Assembly (NCBI GenBank): GCA_902635455.1
Contig: CACPNW010000011.1
Span: 1 to 43,651, forward strand
Direction: 5' to 3'
DNA length: 43,651 bases
Source of the DNA: an uncultured Alphaproteobacteria bacterium
GTDB taxonomy: Bacteria; Pseudomonadota; Alphaproteobacteria; HIMB59; GCA-002718135
Positions 12,141 to 19,979 of this stretch are shown piece by piece (the stretch's first letter is position 1; every line of letters begins with the position of its first letter). The position numbers and the translations under genes were made by a program. The notes beneath the pieces are model-generated. The model saw only the letters and a list, made by a program, of their open reading frames with translations. It had not been told where the DNA came from and made no database searches.

Positions 12141-13173
12141 CCTCTACTAAATTATAGCCAATTTCTTTTCTCCATAAATCTAAAACTTTAATATTACCAA
12201 GAGTATCGTCCCAAGTCATACCTGGATATGGAACTTCATTACGTTGTTTAGAAATTGTTTGTGAAGCTAGCTCAGCTTCAAAGAAAAAAAGGTGTTCAGG
12301 TCCTTTAAATTCTTCAGTCTCTTCTTTGTTATTTTTTATAATTCTAATTTTAGTATTATACGGACCCCCATCCTTTCCTGGCATCCACGGATCATCTATT
12401 ATGATTTTTCCGTGTTCTCCTTCAATAATGGCATTATTATCCATATTTTGCATTATAGCTGCAGATACTTCAGCAACTATATTATTCTCAAATGTAAGTG
12501 TCGCTGAAGCTATTTCATCCACACCTGTCTCACCAATTTTAGCTTTTGCAGAAATTGAAATAGGATTAATAAATTTTTTTCCTATAGCAGCTCCAGCAAC
12601 CATTCTCGATAGTGAAACAGGATATAAACCAACATCTAATATAGAACCCCCAGCAAGCTTTTTATCAAATAATCTATGATCAGAAATAACATTCTCCATA
12701 TCAAAACCAAATGAAGAAGTAATCTTCTTAATATTCCCAATAGTGTTTTTTTTAATAATTTTTATTAAAGCAGGTATTTGTGGGTGACAACGATACATAA
12801 AACCTTCTTTGTAAAATACTCCTGCTTCCTTTATTTTTTCTATAACTTTATAAGCTTGAGCAAAATTTACAGCTCCTGGTTTTTCACATAAAATATGCTT
12901 ACCCTTACCTGCCGCCTTAATACTTAAATCAGCATGGAAAACATGCGGAGTTGCAATATAAACAGCATCAATATTTTCATTTTCTAATAAAGCATCATAA
13001 TTATTGAATCTAAACTCTTTTTTAATCTGATATTTATTTCCAAATTCTTCAAGCTTATTAGATGTTCTGCTTGCAATAGCTATTAACTCTCCTGAATAAA
13101 GTTGCTTTAATGCATCAGCAAAGTTATGAGCTATGCTTCCTGGGCCAATTATACCCCAACGAATTTTATCCAT
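12133..13173 (-). CDS. Gfo/Idh/MocA-family oxidoreductase (dihydrodiol/xylose dehydrogenase-like)
   Basis: This is an NAD(P)-dependent sugar or polyol dehydrogenase. The Rossmann motif GIIGPGSIAHNFADAL spans residues 7-22 and the EKPG motif residues 97-100, with Lys98 in the catalytic-support position. The C-terminal domain carries GGSILDVGLYPVSLSRMVAG. Its pattern CEKPGA plus EGFMYRCHPQ is typical of the dimeric dihydrodiol dehydrogenase / D-xylose dehydrogenase / glucose-fructose oxidoreductase branch. The 346-residue length fits. No Tat signal is present, so it is cytoplasmic, unlike periplasmic GFOR. It begins directly after the aldolase stop and overlaps the aldo/keto reductase start by 8 bases. 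With the second MocA-type gene at the operon end, it may give oxidation and re-reduction steps on one sugar. Confidence 0.86.
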   Translation of the reverse strand: MDKIRWGIIGPGSIAHNFADALKQLYSGELIAIASRTSNKLEEFGNKYQIKKEFRFNNYDALLENENIDAVYIATPHVFHADLSIKAAGKGKHILCEKPGAVNFAQAYKVIEKIKEAGVFYKEGFMYRCHPQIPALIKIIKKNTIGNIKKITSSFGFDMENVISDHRLFDKKLAGGSILDVGLYPVSLSRMVAGAAIGKKFINPISISAKAKIGETGVDEIASATLTFENNIVAEVSAAIMQNMDNNAIIEGEHGKIIIDDPWMPGKDGGPYNTKIRIIKNNKEETEEFKGPEHLFFFEAELASQTISKQRNEVPYPGMTWDDTLGNIKVLDLWRKEIGYNLVEDE

Positions 13174-14238
13174 TTAATTAATTGATGGTGAAAGTTCACC
13201 TGAATGATATTGGGAAGCAATAGTGGAAAGAGGAATTGGTTTTATTTTGCCTGCATTTCCAGCACAACCAAACTCTGTTAAACGAGATATTACAATTTTT
13301 TTCATCCATTCTTTTGAGTCAATCAAATATTTTCTTGGATCAAATTGTGAAGGATCATTAGCAAAATGTTTTCTTATTGCCGCGGTTGATGCAAGTCTTA
13401 AATCTGTATCAATATTTATTTTTCTAACACCATGTTTAATACCTTCTTGTATTTCAAAAATGGGCACCCCATAAGTTTCTTTAATCTTTCCACCATTTTC
13501 ATTAATAATTTTTATTAGATCTTGTGGTACTGAAGAAGATCCGTGCATTACTAAATGAGTATTAGGTAATTTATTATTGATTTCTTTAATTCTTTCTATT
13601 GCTAAAATATCTCCAGACGGTGGTCTTGAAAATTTATAAGCTCCATGACTTGTTCCAATAGCAATTGCTAGAGCATCCACATTAGTAGATTTAACAAAAT
13701 CAGCAGCCTCTTCAGGGTCTGTTAGTAATTGATCAAGAGATAAAACACCCTCTGCACCTACTCCATCTTCTTTTTCTCCCATACCTGTCTCAAGCGACCC
13801 TAGACATCCTAATTCTCCTTCTACAGACACACCTAAATTATGAGCCATATCAACAGTTTCTTTAGTAACTTTAACATTATAAGCAAAATCAGAAGGAGTT
13901 TTTTGATCTTCAAGTAATGAGCCATCCATCATTACAGAGCTAAAACCAAGATCTATACATACCTTACAATCTGCGGGTGATCCTCCATGATCTTGGTGCA
14001 TAACAATTGGAATTTTAGGAAACTCATCAACAGCGGCTTCCATCATACTTTTTATAAATTTTGAACCTGCATATTTTCTTGCACCTGCAGACGCTTGAAC
14101 TATTACAGGACTATTAACTTCACTAGCTCCTTCCATTATTGCTCTTATTTGCTCTAAATTATTGACGTTAAATGCAGGAACACCGTAATTGTTATCTGCT
14201 GCGTGATCTAGAAGTTGTCTGAGTGATATAATAGCCAT
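13174..14238 (-). CDS. fba: Class II fructose-bisphosphate aldolase
   Basis: This is a zinc-dependent aldolase that cleaves or forms fructose-1,6-bisphosphate (dihydroxyacetone phosphate plus glyceraldehyde-3-phosphate). The 354-residue protein belongs to the Calvin/class IIB-like group. It has [24 protein letters not shown], the metal/nucleophile motif [34 protein letters not shown] and a late [10 protein letters not shown]. The downstream oxidoreductase starts at the base after its stop, and the ABC permease stop lies 39 bases upstream. It may be the sole glycolytic aldolase placed in a sugar operon, or a dedicated one. It could also accept tagatose-bisphosphate, which sequence alone does not settle. 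Class assignment is secure, exact substrate less so. Confidence 0.93.
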   Translation of the reverse strand: MAIISLRQLLDHAADNNYGVPAFNVNNLEQIRAIMEGASEVNSPVIVQASAGARKYAGSKFIKSMMEAAVDEFPKIPIVMHQDHGGSPADCKVCIDLGFSSVMMDGSLLEDQKTPSDFAYNVKVTKETVDMAHNLGVSVEGELGCLGSLETGMGEKEDGVGAEGVLSLDQLLTDPEEAADFVKSTNVDALAIAIGTSHGAYKFSRPPSGDILAIERIKEINNKLPNTHLVMHGSSSVPQDLIKIINENGGKIKETYGVPIFEIQEGIKHGVRKINIDTDLRLASTAAIRKHFANDPSQFDPRKYLIDSKEWMKKIVISRLTEFGCAGNAGKIKPIPLSTIASQYHSGELSPSIN

Positions 14239-14277
14239 TTAATTATATTTAAAGAATACTATAATTTATTCAAGATT

Positions 14278-15129
14278 CTAACCTTTTACAGCACCAAATG
14301 TAAGTCCGTGAATAAATTGCCTTTGAAGTATAAAAAACATGATTACTGGAGGTAGGGCTGCCACTACCGAGCCAGCCGAAACTAAGTTCCACGAGGTTGT
14401 CCACTGACCTCTTAAAACGTCAAGACCCACAGTTATTGGTTTTACACTATCTCCTTGGGTTAAGACAAGAGCCCAAAAATAATCATTCCAAATAAATGTA
14501 AATTCTAAAACACCTAGTGCAGCTAAAGCAGGTATTATACATGGTATAATTATTTTTCTATAAATAGTCCACTCAGTTGCACCATCAGCTCTCGCAGCTT
14601 CAATTAATTCAAATGGAAGTTCTTTAATAAAATTCCTTAAAAAGAATGTGCAAAAACCAGTCTGAAAGGCAATATGAAAAATTATTAAACCAAAATGAGT
14701 ATTATACATTCCCATTTCAATAGATATATTCCTTACAGGTATCATCAAGATTTGAAATGGAACAAAATTTCCAGCTATAAACATTGCAAAAACTAGTAAA
14801 TTTAATTTAAAACGGTGCATTGCTAAAGAATAGCCTGCTAGAGAGCTAAGAAACAAAGTTCCAATAACTGTTGGTAAGGTAATAATTAAACTATTCAAAA
14901 AAAATCTTCCCATTTTTCCACCTTCAAAAACTCTAGAGTAGTTAGAAATCAAAGCTGTTTCTTCAGGAAAAGTCCAATAATTACCAGCAAGTACATCTTC
15001 AAAAGTTCTAATGGAAGTTAGCATAACAGCTATTAATGGAAGAAGCCAAACCAGAAGAGTTAAAACAAGTAATACTCTATAACCAATATTAACTTTTAAA
15101 GAATAATTTTGAATTGGAGTTGGAAACAT
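14278..15129 (-). CDS. Carbohydrate ABC transporter permease, MalG type (CUT1)
   Basis: This is an inner-membrane permease of a CUT1 sugar transporter. The 283-residue protein has six predicted hydrophobic segments, starting with VLLVLTLLVWLLPLIAVMLTS. The ATPase-coupling loop (EAA motif) reads ELIEAARADGATEWTIYRKIIIPCIIPA, which is diagnostic for the MalG side. The C-terminus FFILQRQFIHGLTFGAVKG is classic for CUT1 permeases. The ATG overlaps the stop of the partner permease at base 15129. Together with that partner and the binding protein it forms the membrane channel. No ATP-binding subunit gene is adjacent. Confidence 0.94.
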   Translation of the reverse strand: MFPTPIQNYSLKVNIGYRVLLVLTLLVWLLPLIAVMLTSIRTFEDVLAGNYWTFPEETALISNYSRVFEGGKMGRFFLNSLIITLPTVIGTLFLSSLAGYSLAMHRFKLNLLVFAMFIAGNFVPFQILMIPVRNISIEMGMYNTHFGLIIFHIAFQTGFCTFFLRNFIKELPFELIEAARADGATEWTIYRKIIIPCIIPALAALGVLEFTFIWNDYFWALVLTQGDSVKPITVGLDVLRGQWTTSWNLVSAGSVVAALPPVIMFFILQRQFIHGLTFGAVKG

Positions 15130-16043
15130 TATTTTTCTGTTTTTTCACTTTTAAACAGCCTATACAAAAACCAAGCTATATAGATGTCCATAATTAAAAA
15201 TAATATAGTTGCAATAGCTGCACCATATCCCATCCTGTAGTTGAAAAGAGATTCTTGATACATTTTATAAGCTAAAACTTCTGAGCTACCCCAAGGGCCA
15301 CCTGCTGTCATTACTGCAATCAAATCAAAACTTCTAAGTGAGCCTACGATTGTTACAACAATTGCGATTAATGTTGCTGGTTTTAGTTGTGGCAATACAA
15401 CATGCCACAACATTGTAAAGCCAGCAGCTCCATCGATTCTACCAGCCTCAATCATTTCTCTATTTACTCCTGTCAATCCTGTAATGTATAAAATCATCGT
15501 ATAGGCAATTCCTGGAAAAAAAGATGCAATAATTATGCCATACGTAGCTAAGTTCTCCTCAGCCAAAAAAGGGATTGGATCCAATCCGAAGAAACCTAAT
15601 ACAAAAGTTAGTGCTCCATACTTAGGGTTATAAAACCACGTAAAAATTACACCTATTACAACTGCATTAATAACAAAAGGAAAATAAAATAGAGACTTGA
15701 TATATCTCATTCCAACAATTTTTTGGTTTACGAATAAAGCCAACATTAAACCAATAGGAATAGCTATAAGACTAAATACCAACCATCTAATATTATTAAA
15801 TAATGAAACATAAAATTCTTCATCATCTGTAAAAAGAGTTATATAATGATCTAAGCCAACCCACTTCCAGTTGGGTTCTCCATTTCCCCTAAGACCTTTT
15901 TTATCCATACCATTCCATTCATGAAAACTTACCCAAATTGAATCAACTATTGGATAAATAACGTAAATTAAAAAAATTAAAATTGCAGGCGCTAAAAAAA
16001 AGAATGGTGCTATTTTTAATTGGTTACGTTCCCAAAAAGTCAT
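15129..16043 (-). CDS. Carbohydrate ABC transporter permease, MalF/UgpA type (CUT1)
   Basis: This is the partner permease of the same CUT1 transporter. The 304-residue protein has a cytoplasmic start (MTFWERNQLK), a first membrane segment APFFFLAPAILIFLIYVIYPI, a periplasmic loop and five more hydrophobic segments. The EAA motif region is EMIEAGRIDGAAGFTMLWHVVLPQLKP. The stop overlaps the start of the MalG-type gene by one base. It follows the binding-protein gene after a 63-base spacer that holds a strong inverted repeat. The substrate is likely a mono- or oligosaccharide or glycoside, inferred from the neighbouring catabolic genes rather than from the permease itself. Confidence 0.94.
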   Translation of the reverse strand: MTFWERNQLKIAPFFFLAPAILIFLIYVIYPIVDSIWVSFHEWNGMDKKGLRGNGEPNWKWVGLDHYITLFTDDEEFYVSLFNNIRWLVFSLIAIPIGLMLALFVNQKIVGMRYIKSLFYFPFVINAVVIGVIFTWFYNPKYGALTFVLGFFGLDPIPFLAEENLATYGIIIASFFPGIAYTMILYITGLTGVNREMIEAGRIDGAAGFTMLWHVVLPQLKPATLIAIVVTIVGSLRSFDLIAVMTAGGPWGSSEVLAYKMYQESLFNYRMGYGAAIATILFLIMDIYIAWFLYRLFKSEKTEK

Positions 16044-16070
16044 TATTTATGATTGCGATTTATATTAAAC

Positions 16071-16095
16071 TTGAGGCGGAAAATTTCCGCCTCAA
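16071..16095 (-). terminator. Intercistronic hairpin between binding-protein and permease genes
   Basis: Bases 16071-16095 form an almost perfect inverted repeat (TTGAGGCGG arm, 7-base loop, CCGCCTCAA arm), 11 bases after the binding-protein stop. The 9-bp stem is GC-rich in a very AT-rich region. No long T-run follows on the minus strand. It is better read as an mRNA-stabilising or partial-termination structure that keeps binding-protein transcript levels above permease levels, as in mal-type operons. Confidence 0.7.
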
Positions 16096-16106
16096 AAATT
16101 AAAATT

Positions 16107-17327
16107 TTATAGTGCTCCGTGAATTCTAGCTCTTTCTTTTTCTAATCGAGCTCGAATTTTGTCTTCACGATCAGGTTTAACCATAAATTCTTGGAAACCT
16201 TCCATTGCAGCACCTGCCATATCAGGATTAGCATCACGATCCCAGAATTGTGCAATGTCATCTGCAGCTGCAAGCATTTTTGCTCCCATAACTGAGAATC
16301 TATTTTCTGGCTTATCGGCATTTTTATTTGGACTCAACATTCCTGCCATTTTTGCCCAATTAGTAGCTGCTTCAGCATTAGACATAAAAGCTAAGAATTT
16401 TTTTGCATCCTTAACATTTTTTGCTCCACTTGGAATGTGCATTGTGTCAGTTGGTGCATCTTCAGCAACACCTATACCTTCAACTATTGTAGGAAATTGA
16501 AAGAAATCCATTTTATCTACAACACCAGCACTTTCTAAAGTTGGTACATAAAAGTTACCTATTAGATACATAGCTGCTTCACCATTAATTTGTGGAGCTT
16601 GTGCATCCTGCCAAGAGAATGATGCATGATCTTCAAGGAAGTAACCAGGATCAATTAGCTCTCTCCAAGCATCAAAAACTGCATCTAAAGATGGGTCTTC
16701 ATAGCTCATTTTTCCAGCTGTAAGTTTCATATGATGATCGTAACCATTAATTCTTAAATTTAGATAATCAAACCATCCTCCTGCTGTCCAAAGATATTTA
16801 GTTCCAATAGTTATTGGAGTAATGCCATTCTTTTTAAGCATTGCACAGACCCACTTAAATTCTTCCCAATTTTTTGGAACATTTAAGCCTAAATTATCAA
16901 AAAGATCTTTACGATAATATACTCCCCACTGGTAGTAGCCCCAAGGAACTCCATATTGCTTGCCATCAACTGTTAAAGAGCCTTTTGTTGATGCCATTGA
17001 GTCATTAAGACCTGCATCTGCCCAAACATCACTTACGTCAGCAAACAAACCTTGATCAACAAAAAATTTCATTCTGTTACCTGCAAACCAAATCGCAACA
17101 TCAGGTGCCTCAGCAGTTAGAAAATTTCTTATAGCTGTTTTATAAGCCTCGTGCTCATATTCGTTTACAACTACTGTTACTTCTGGATGAGCTGCTTTGA
17201 ATGCATCAACATATGCATCAAAAGCTGCTTTTGAAGACTCACCTGATTGATTTGAATTGATTACAAGTGTGCCTGCTGAAGCAAAAGTAGAAGTAAAAAT
17301 TACTATTAAAGTTAATAATTTTTTCAT
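16107..17327 (-). CDS. Periplasmic sugar-binding protein of a CUT1 ABC transporter (SBP family 1)
   Basis: This captures the sugar in the periplasm and delivers it to the two permeases encoded next. The start at 17327 gives a 406-residue protein with a type I signal peptide (MKKLLTLIVIFTSTFASA, cut before GTLVIN) and a strong GGAGGA ribosome site. An in-frame ATG 57 bases earlier gives a leader that does not look like a signal peptide. Family features include PDVAIWFAGNRMKFFVDQGLF, the Trp/Tyr-rich segment YGVPWGYYQWGVYYRKDLF and the C-terminal MQ-FMVKPDR-like region (GFQEFMVKPDREDKI). No lipobox cysteine is present. Base composition looks less AT-rich than in neighbouring genes, as expected for an abundant protein. 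Likely substrate class is an oligosaccharide or glycoside. Confidence 0.93.
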   Translation of the reverse strand: MKKLLTLIVIFTSTFASAGTLVINSNQSGESSKAAFDAYVDAFKAAHPEVTVVVNEYEHEAYKTAIRNFLTAEAPDVAIWFAGNRMKFFVDQGLFADVSDVWADAGLNDSMASTKGSLTVDGKQYGVPWGYYQWGVYYRKDLFDNLGLNVPKNWEEFKWVCAMLKKNGITPITIGTKYLWTAGGWFDYLNLRINGYDHHMKLTAGKMSYEDPSLDAVFDAWRELIDPGYFLEDHASFSWQDAQAPQINGEAAMYLIGNFYVPTLESAGVVDKMDFFQFPTIVEGIGVAEDAPTDTMHIPSGAKNVKDAKKFLAFMSNAEAATNWAKMAGMLSPNKNADKPENRFSVMGAKMLAAADDIAQFWDRDANPDMAGAAMEGFQEFMVKPDREDKIRARLEKERARIHGAL

Positions 17328-17337
17328 TTTTCCTCCG
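17328..17337 (-). promoter_or_regulatory. Strong Shine-Dalgarno site of the binding-protein gene
   Basis: The minus strand reads CGGAGGAAAA directly before the ATG at 17327. This near-consensus SD is rare in the window and fits high translation of the binding protein. It fixes the start over the ATG at 17384. Confidence 0.75.
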
Positions 17338-17395
17338 AGTAATAATATTAAATTTTTACAACTATTAAGTTTAAAAAAAAACACCTATTTTAAGT

Positions 17396-17401
17396 ATTAT
17401 A
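17396..17401 (-). promoter_or_regulatory. Candidate -10 element of the sugar operon
   Basis: A perfect TATAAT lies on the minus strand, 17 bases after the tRNA 3' end and about 69 bases before the binding-protein start. No good -35 hexamer sits at 16-18 bases. In AT-rich DNA this motif is common, so the call rests mostly on position. Confidence 0.3.
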
Positions 17402-17417
17402 GGGATAAGATTAGATA

Positions 17418-17494
17418 TGGTGGGCCCTCGAGGACTTGAACCTCGGACCACTCCGTTATGAGCGGAGCGCTCTAACCAACTGAGCTAAGGGCCC
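17418..17494 (-). tRNA. tRNA with CAU anticodon, probably tRNA-Ile2 (lysidine type)
   Basis: A 77-nt cloverleaf with an encoded CCA end is present. The acceptor stem pairs GGGCCCT with AGGGCCC, the D arm is TAGCTCAGTTGGTTAGAGC, and the anticodon stem-loop CTCCG-CTCATAA-CGGAG has anticodon CAU. The T arm is CGAGG-TTCAAGT-CCTCG. CAU can be initiator Met, elongator Met or the isoleucine tRNA whose C34 is modified to lysidine. The GGGCCC acceptor stem and the GGCCCTTAGCTCAG start resemble the Ile2(CAU) group rather than elongator Met. Initiator features (three G:C pairs before the anticodon loop and a C1 mismatch) are absent. The isotype is inferred. Confidence 0.9.
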
Positions 17495-17532
17495 AAACTT
17501 GAGATCATCATATACAGATTATATTAAAAATA

Positions 17533-17739
17533 TTAAGAATTATTATTTTTAGAATTATAAAATTCTTTAATTTTTTCAAAAAAAACCTCAGTAACAGTAA
17601 AATAATGACCGTTCTCTTCATGAAGTGAGTTATCAGCTTCTTGATCTTGGTTTGTATGAAAATCTATTAAATGTTGAAAAAAGTTATTAATATCTTTTAT
17701 TTGATATTTTTTGCCCTCATTATCTAAAACGTAATACAT
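17533..17739 (-). CDS. Small hypothetical protein (68 residues)
   Basis: The product is not recognised. The 68-residue frame is acidic to neutral and predicted mostly helical after a short strand pair (YYVLDNEGKKYQIKD). It has a His-containing middle (FQHLIDFHTNQDQ) and ends FFEKIKEFYNSKNNN. There is no signal peptide, membrane segment or cysteine. It sits alone between the CAU tRNA and the divergent GH4 gene, with 60 bases to the latter and a weak purine-rich stretch before the ATG. Amino-acid use looks protein-like and it shadows no other gene, so I judge it probably real. It could be a clade-specific small protein. Confidence 0.55.
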   Translation of the reverse strand: MYYVLDNEGKKYQIKDINNFFQHLIDFHTNQDQEADNSLHEENGHYFTVTEVFFEKIKEFYNSKNNNS

Positions 17740-17799
17740 TGTATATTTCTAAATATATATTATCTCTTTCTATTCAATTTATTTTTATTCATAGGGTAT

Positions 17800-19155
17800 A
17801 TGACGAAACTTACAATTATAGGTGCTGGAAGTACAGTTTTTACAAAAAATATTGTTGTTGATTTGCTAAGTATTGAGAAATTAAAAACTATTGAAATAGC
17901 TCTTATGGACATTGATGAAAATAGATTAGATAAAACTTACAAATTATTAAAAGTTATTTCTAAAAAGATTAATGCTAAACCTAAATTAACAAAACATACA
18001 AATAGAAAAGAGGCTTTATTAAATGCAGACTTTGTCCAAACAACTATTCAGGTAGGAGGATATAAGCCCTCAACCATAATTGATTTTGAAATTCCAAAAA
18101 AATTTGGCCTTAAGCAGACTATAGCAGACACTTTAGGTATAGGCGGTATCATGAGAGGACTAAGAAGCATACCAGTACTTTTAGATATAGCAAAAGACAT
18201 AATTGAAATTTGTCCAAAGGCTCTATGGCTGCAATATGTAAACCCTATGTGTACTAATATGATAGCAATTAACAAAGTTTATCCTGAAATTAATTGTATA
18301 GGATTATGCCATTCTGTTCAAGGTACAGCTGAAATGCTAGCTAAAGATCTAAATGAAAATATTAAAGATATTGATTATTTATGTGCTGGTATTAATCACA
18401 TGGCTTTTTATCAAAAATTTCAGAAAAAAAACACAGGTGAAGATCTTTATCCAAAACTAAAATCTTTAGCAAACAAAATAATAAATGATGAGGTCATTTC
18501 ATCTAGAACAAAACAAAAAGAATTTTACACTAACAAAAACCTACATGAGAAAGTCCGCTATGAAATTTTAAGGTGTTTTGGTTATTTTGTTACTGAATCG
18601 AGTGAGCATTTTGCAGAATATGTTCCTTGGTTTATAAAAAAAAATAGAGAAGACTTAATTGACAAGTACAAAATACCTATTGAAGAATATATTGATAGAT
18701 GTGAGCTTAATGAAAATATTTGGAAAGAACTGGATAAAGATATAGGTCCAATAATAGATCAACCAATTAAAAGAAGTAATGAATATGCTTCATATATTAT
18801 TGATGCTGTGACCAATAACAATCAGACAACTATATATGGAAATATAATGAACAAAAAAATAATTAATAATTTACCGACTAATTGCTGTGTAGAAGTACCT
18901 TGTTTTATTGACACTAAAGGATGTCATCCTCAAAAAATTGGTTTTTTACCTGAACATTTAGCTGGTTTAATGAGGACTAACATAAATGTTCAGCTATTAA
19001 CTGCTGAAGCTGCTATAACAAAAAAGAGGGAGCATATATATCATGCTGCAATGCTTGATCCATTAACAGCTGCAAATTTATCGATTGACGAAATATATCA
19101 AATGACTGATGAAATGATTGAAGCGCATGGTCATTTTCTACCTAATTATGTTTAA
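17800..19155 (+). CDS. Glycoside hydrolase family 4, alpha-galactosidase (MelA)-like
   Basis: This is a cytoplasmic NAD+- and Mn2+-dependent glycosidase that oxidises the sugar at C3 and cleaves the glycosidic bond by elimination. The 451-residue protein has the Rossmann start KLTIIGAGSTVFTKN at residues 3-17. Asn148 lies in QYVNPMCTN and the metal ligands are Cys170 (GLCHSVQGT) and His200 (GINHMAFY). These are the motifs of the MelA alpha-galactosidase branch rather than the 6-phospho-glycosidase branch, and no phosphotransferase system is nearby. Related enzymes include alpha-glucosidase and alpha-glucuronidase, so the substrate is uncertain. It is divergent from the sugar operon and probably acts on the glycoside that the operon imports. 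Its 3' end overlaps the convergent MBL gene by 4 bases. Confidence 0.9.
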   Translation: MTKLTIIGAGSTVFTKNIVVDLLSIEKLKTIEIALMDIDENRLDKTYKLLKVISKKINAKPKLTKHTNRKEALLNADFVQTTIQVGGYKPSTIIDFEIPKKFGLKQTIADTLGIGGIMRGLRSIPVLLDIAKDIIEICPKALWLQYVNPMCTNMIAINKVYPEINCIGLCHSVQGTAEMLAKDLNENIKDIDYLCAGINHMAFYQKFQKKNTGEDLYPKLKSLANKIINDEVISSRTKQKEFYTNKNLHEKVRYEILRCFGYFVTESSEHFAEYVPWFIKKNREDLIDKYKIPIEEYIDRCELNENIWKELDKDIGPIIDQPIKRSNEYASYIIDAVTNNNQTTIYGNIMNKKIINNLPTNCCVEVPCFIDTKGCHPQKIGFLPEHLAGLMRTNINVQLLTAEAAITKKREHIYHAAMLDPLTAANLSIDEIYQMTDEMIEAHGHFLPNYV

Positions 19156-19979
19156 ATCTTTATTCTTAATAAATCCCTGCCTATAATTGGATTTTTTCCA
19201 AAATCTGCCTTAACTGTTTTAATTAACTTTTTTTCGTCAAATTGAGTTGGAACCAAATGAGTTAATACAAGTTTTTTACATCTTGTAATTTTTGCTATCT
19301 TACCAACCAATGAAGAAGGCGTGTGATAAGCCTTAACATTGTGTAAAGTTTTAGCAGTTCGCATTTTATTAGTTTTCATAATTTCCCCATCTATAAAAAC
19401 TTCATGTAACAGAACGTCTGCTAATTGACCAAATTTCATCACATTTTCGCATGGTCTTGTATCTCCACTAATAGTCAATTTTTTATTTTTATGAATGAAA
19501 TTAAATCCATATGCATATTTAACTGGCTTATGATCCACTTCAAAATATGTTATAACTATATCTTTAATATTTATTTTTCCAGTATTTTTAAACTCTTTAA
19601 CAATAATTTTAAAAGCTGCAGTTGAAGACCTTGATTCATATTTTATACGTTGTGATCTTTCTTGTTTCCAGGAATTCATAATTTTTTTAATAAAATTTTT
19701 TGTTCCTTTTGGTCCATATATTTTCCAAGGTTTAGTTCTATAAGAATGCCAAGATGAAATTATCAATTGATAAAAGTCTATAATATGATCTGAATGAAGA
19801 TGGGTTAAGAATAAAGCATCAATCTTTGATGAAGATAGTTTTAATTGATCTAATCTTTGCGTTATACCTGAACCACAATCTACAAGAATTTTTGTTTTCT
19901 TTGTGCTAATTAAATTTGCAGGACCAAATCTTTTATAATCTACTTTTGGACAACCTGTTCCTAGAAGTGTCAACTCCAT
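19152..19979 (-). CDS. Metallo-beta-lactamase-fold hydrolase, RNase Z-like
   Basis: This is a two-metal hydrolase of the RNase Z/ElaC branch of the MBL superfamily. In the 275-residue protein the metal motif is THLHSDH, with His60, His62, Asp64 and His65. A later His comes in FEVDHKPVKYAYGF, an Asp in TISGDTRPCENV and a His in LTHLVP. The N-terminal LLGTGCP is typical of RNase Z-like proteins. The long flexible exosite arm of true tRNase Z is not obvious. Its role may be tRNA 3' processing or small-molecule hydrolysis (AtsA-like proteins look the same). Since the tRNAs seen here encode CCA, an essential tRNase Z is not required. Its ATG overlaps the rpoD stop by one base, so it is co-expressed with the sigma-factor operon. 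Confidence 0.85.
   Translation of the reverse strand: MELTLLGTGCPKVDYKRFGPANLISTKKTKILVDCGSGITQRLDQLKLSSSKIDALFLTHLHSDHIIDFYQLIISSWHSYRTKPWKIYGPKGTKNFIKKIMNSWKQERSQRIKYESRSSTAAFKIIVKEFKNTGKINIKDIVITYFEVDHKPVKYAYGFNFIHKNKKLTISGDTRPCENVMKFGQLADVLLHEVFIDGEIMKTNKMRTAKTLHNVKAYHTPSSLVGKIAKITRCKKLVLTHLVPTQFDEKKLIKTVKADFGKNPIIGRDLLRIKI

Noticed and set aside
12326-12679. A 117-residue open frame on the plus strand
   Set aside because: It lies wholly antisense within the clear MocA oxidoreductase gene at 12133-13173 and its sequence is low-complexity hydrophobic, as expected for a shadow frame.
16159-16500. A 113-residue open frame on the plus strand
   Set aside because: It is antisense to the sugar-binding-protein gene. 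Its Ser/Ala-rich composition mirrors the codons of the real gene.
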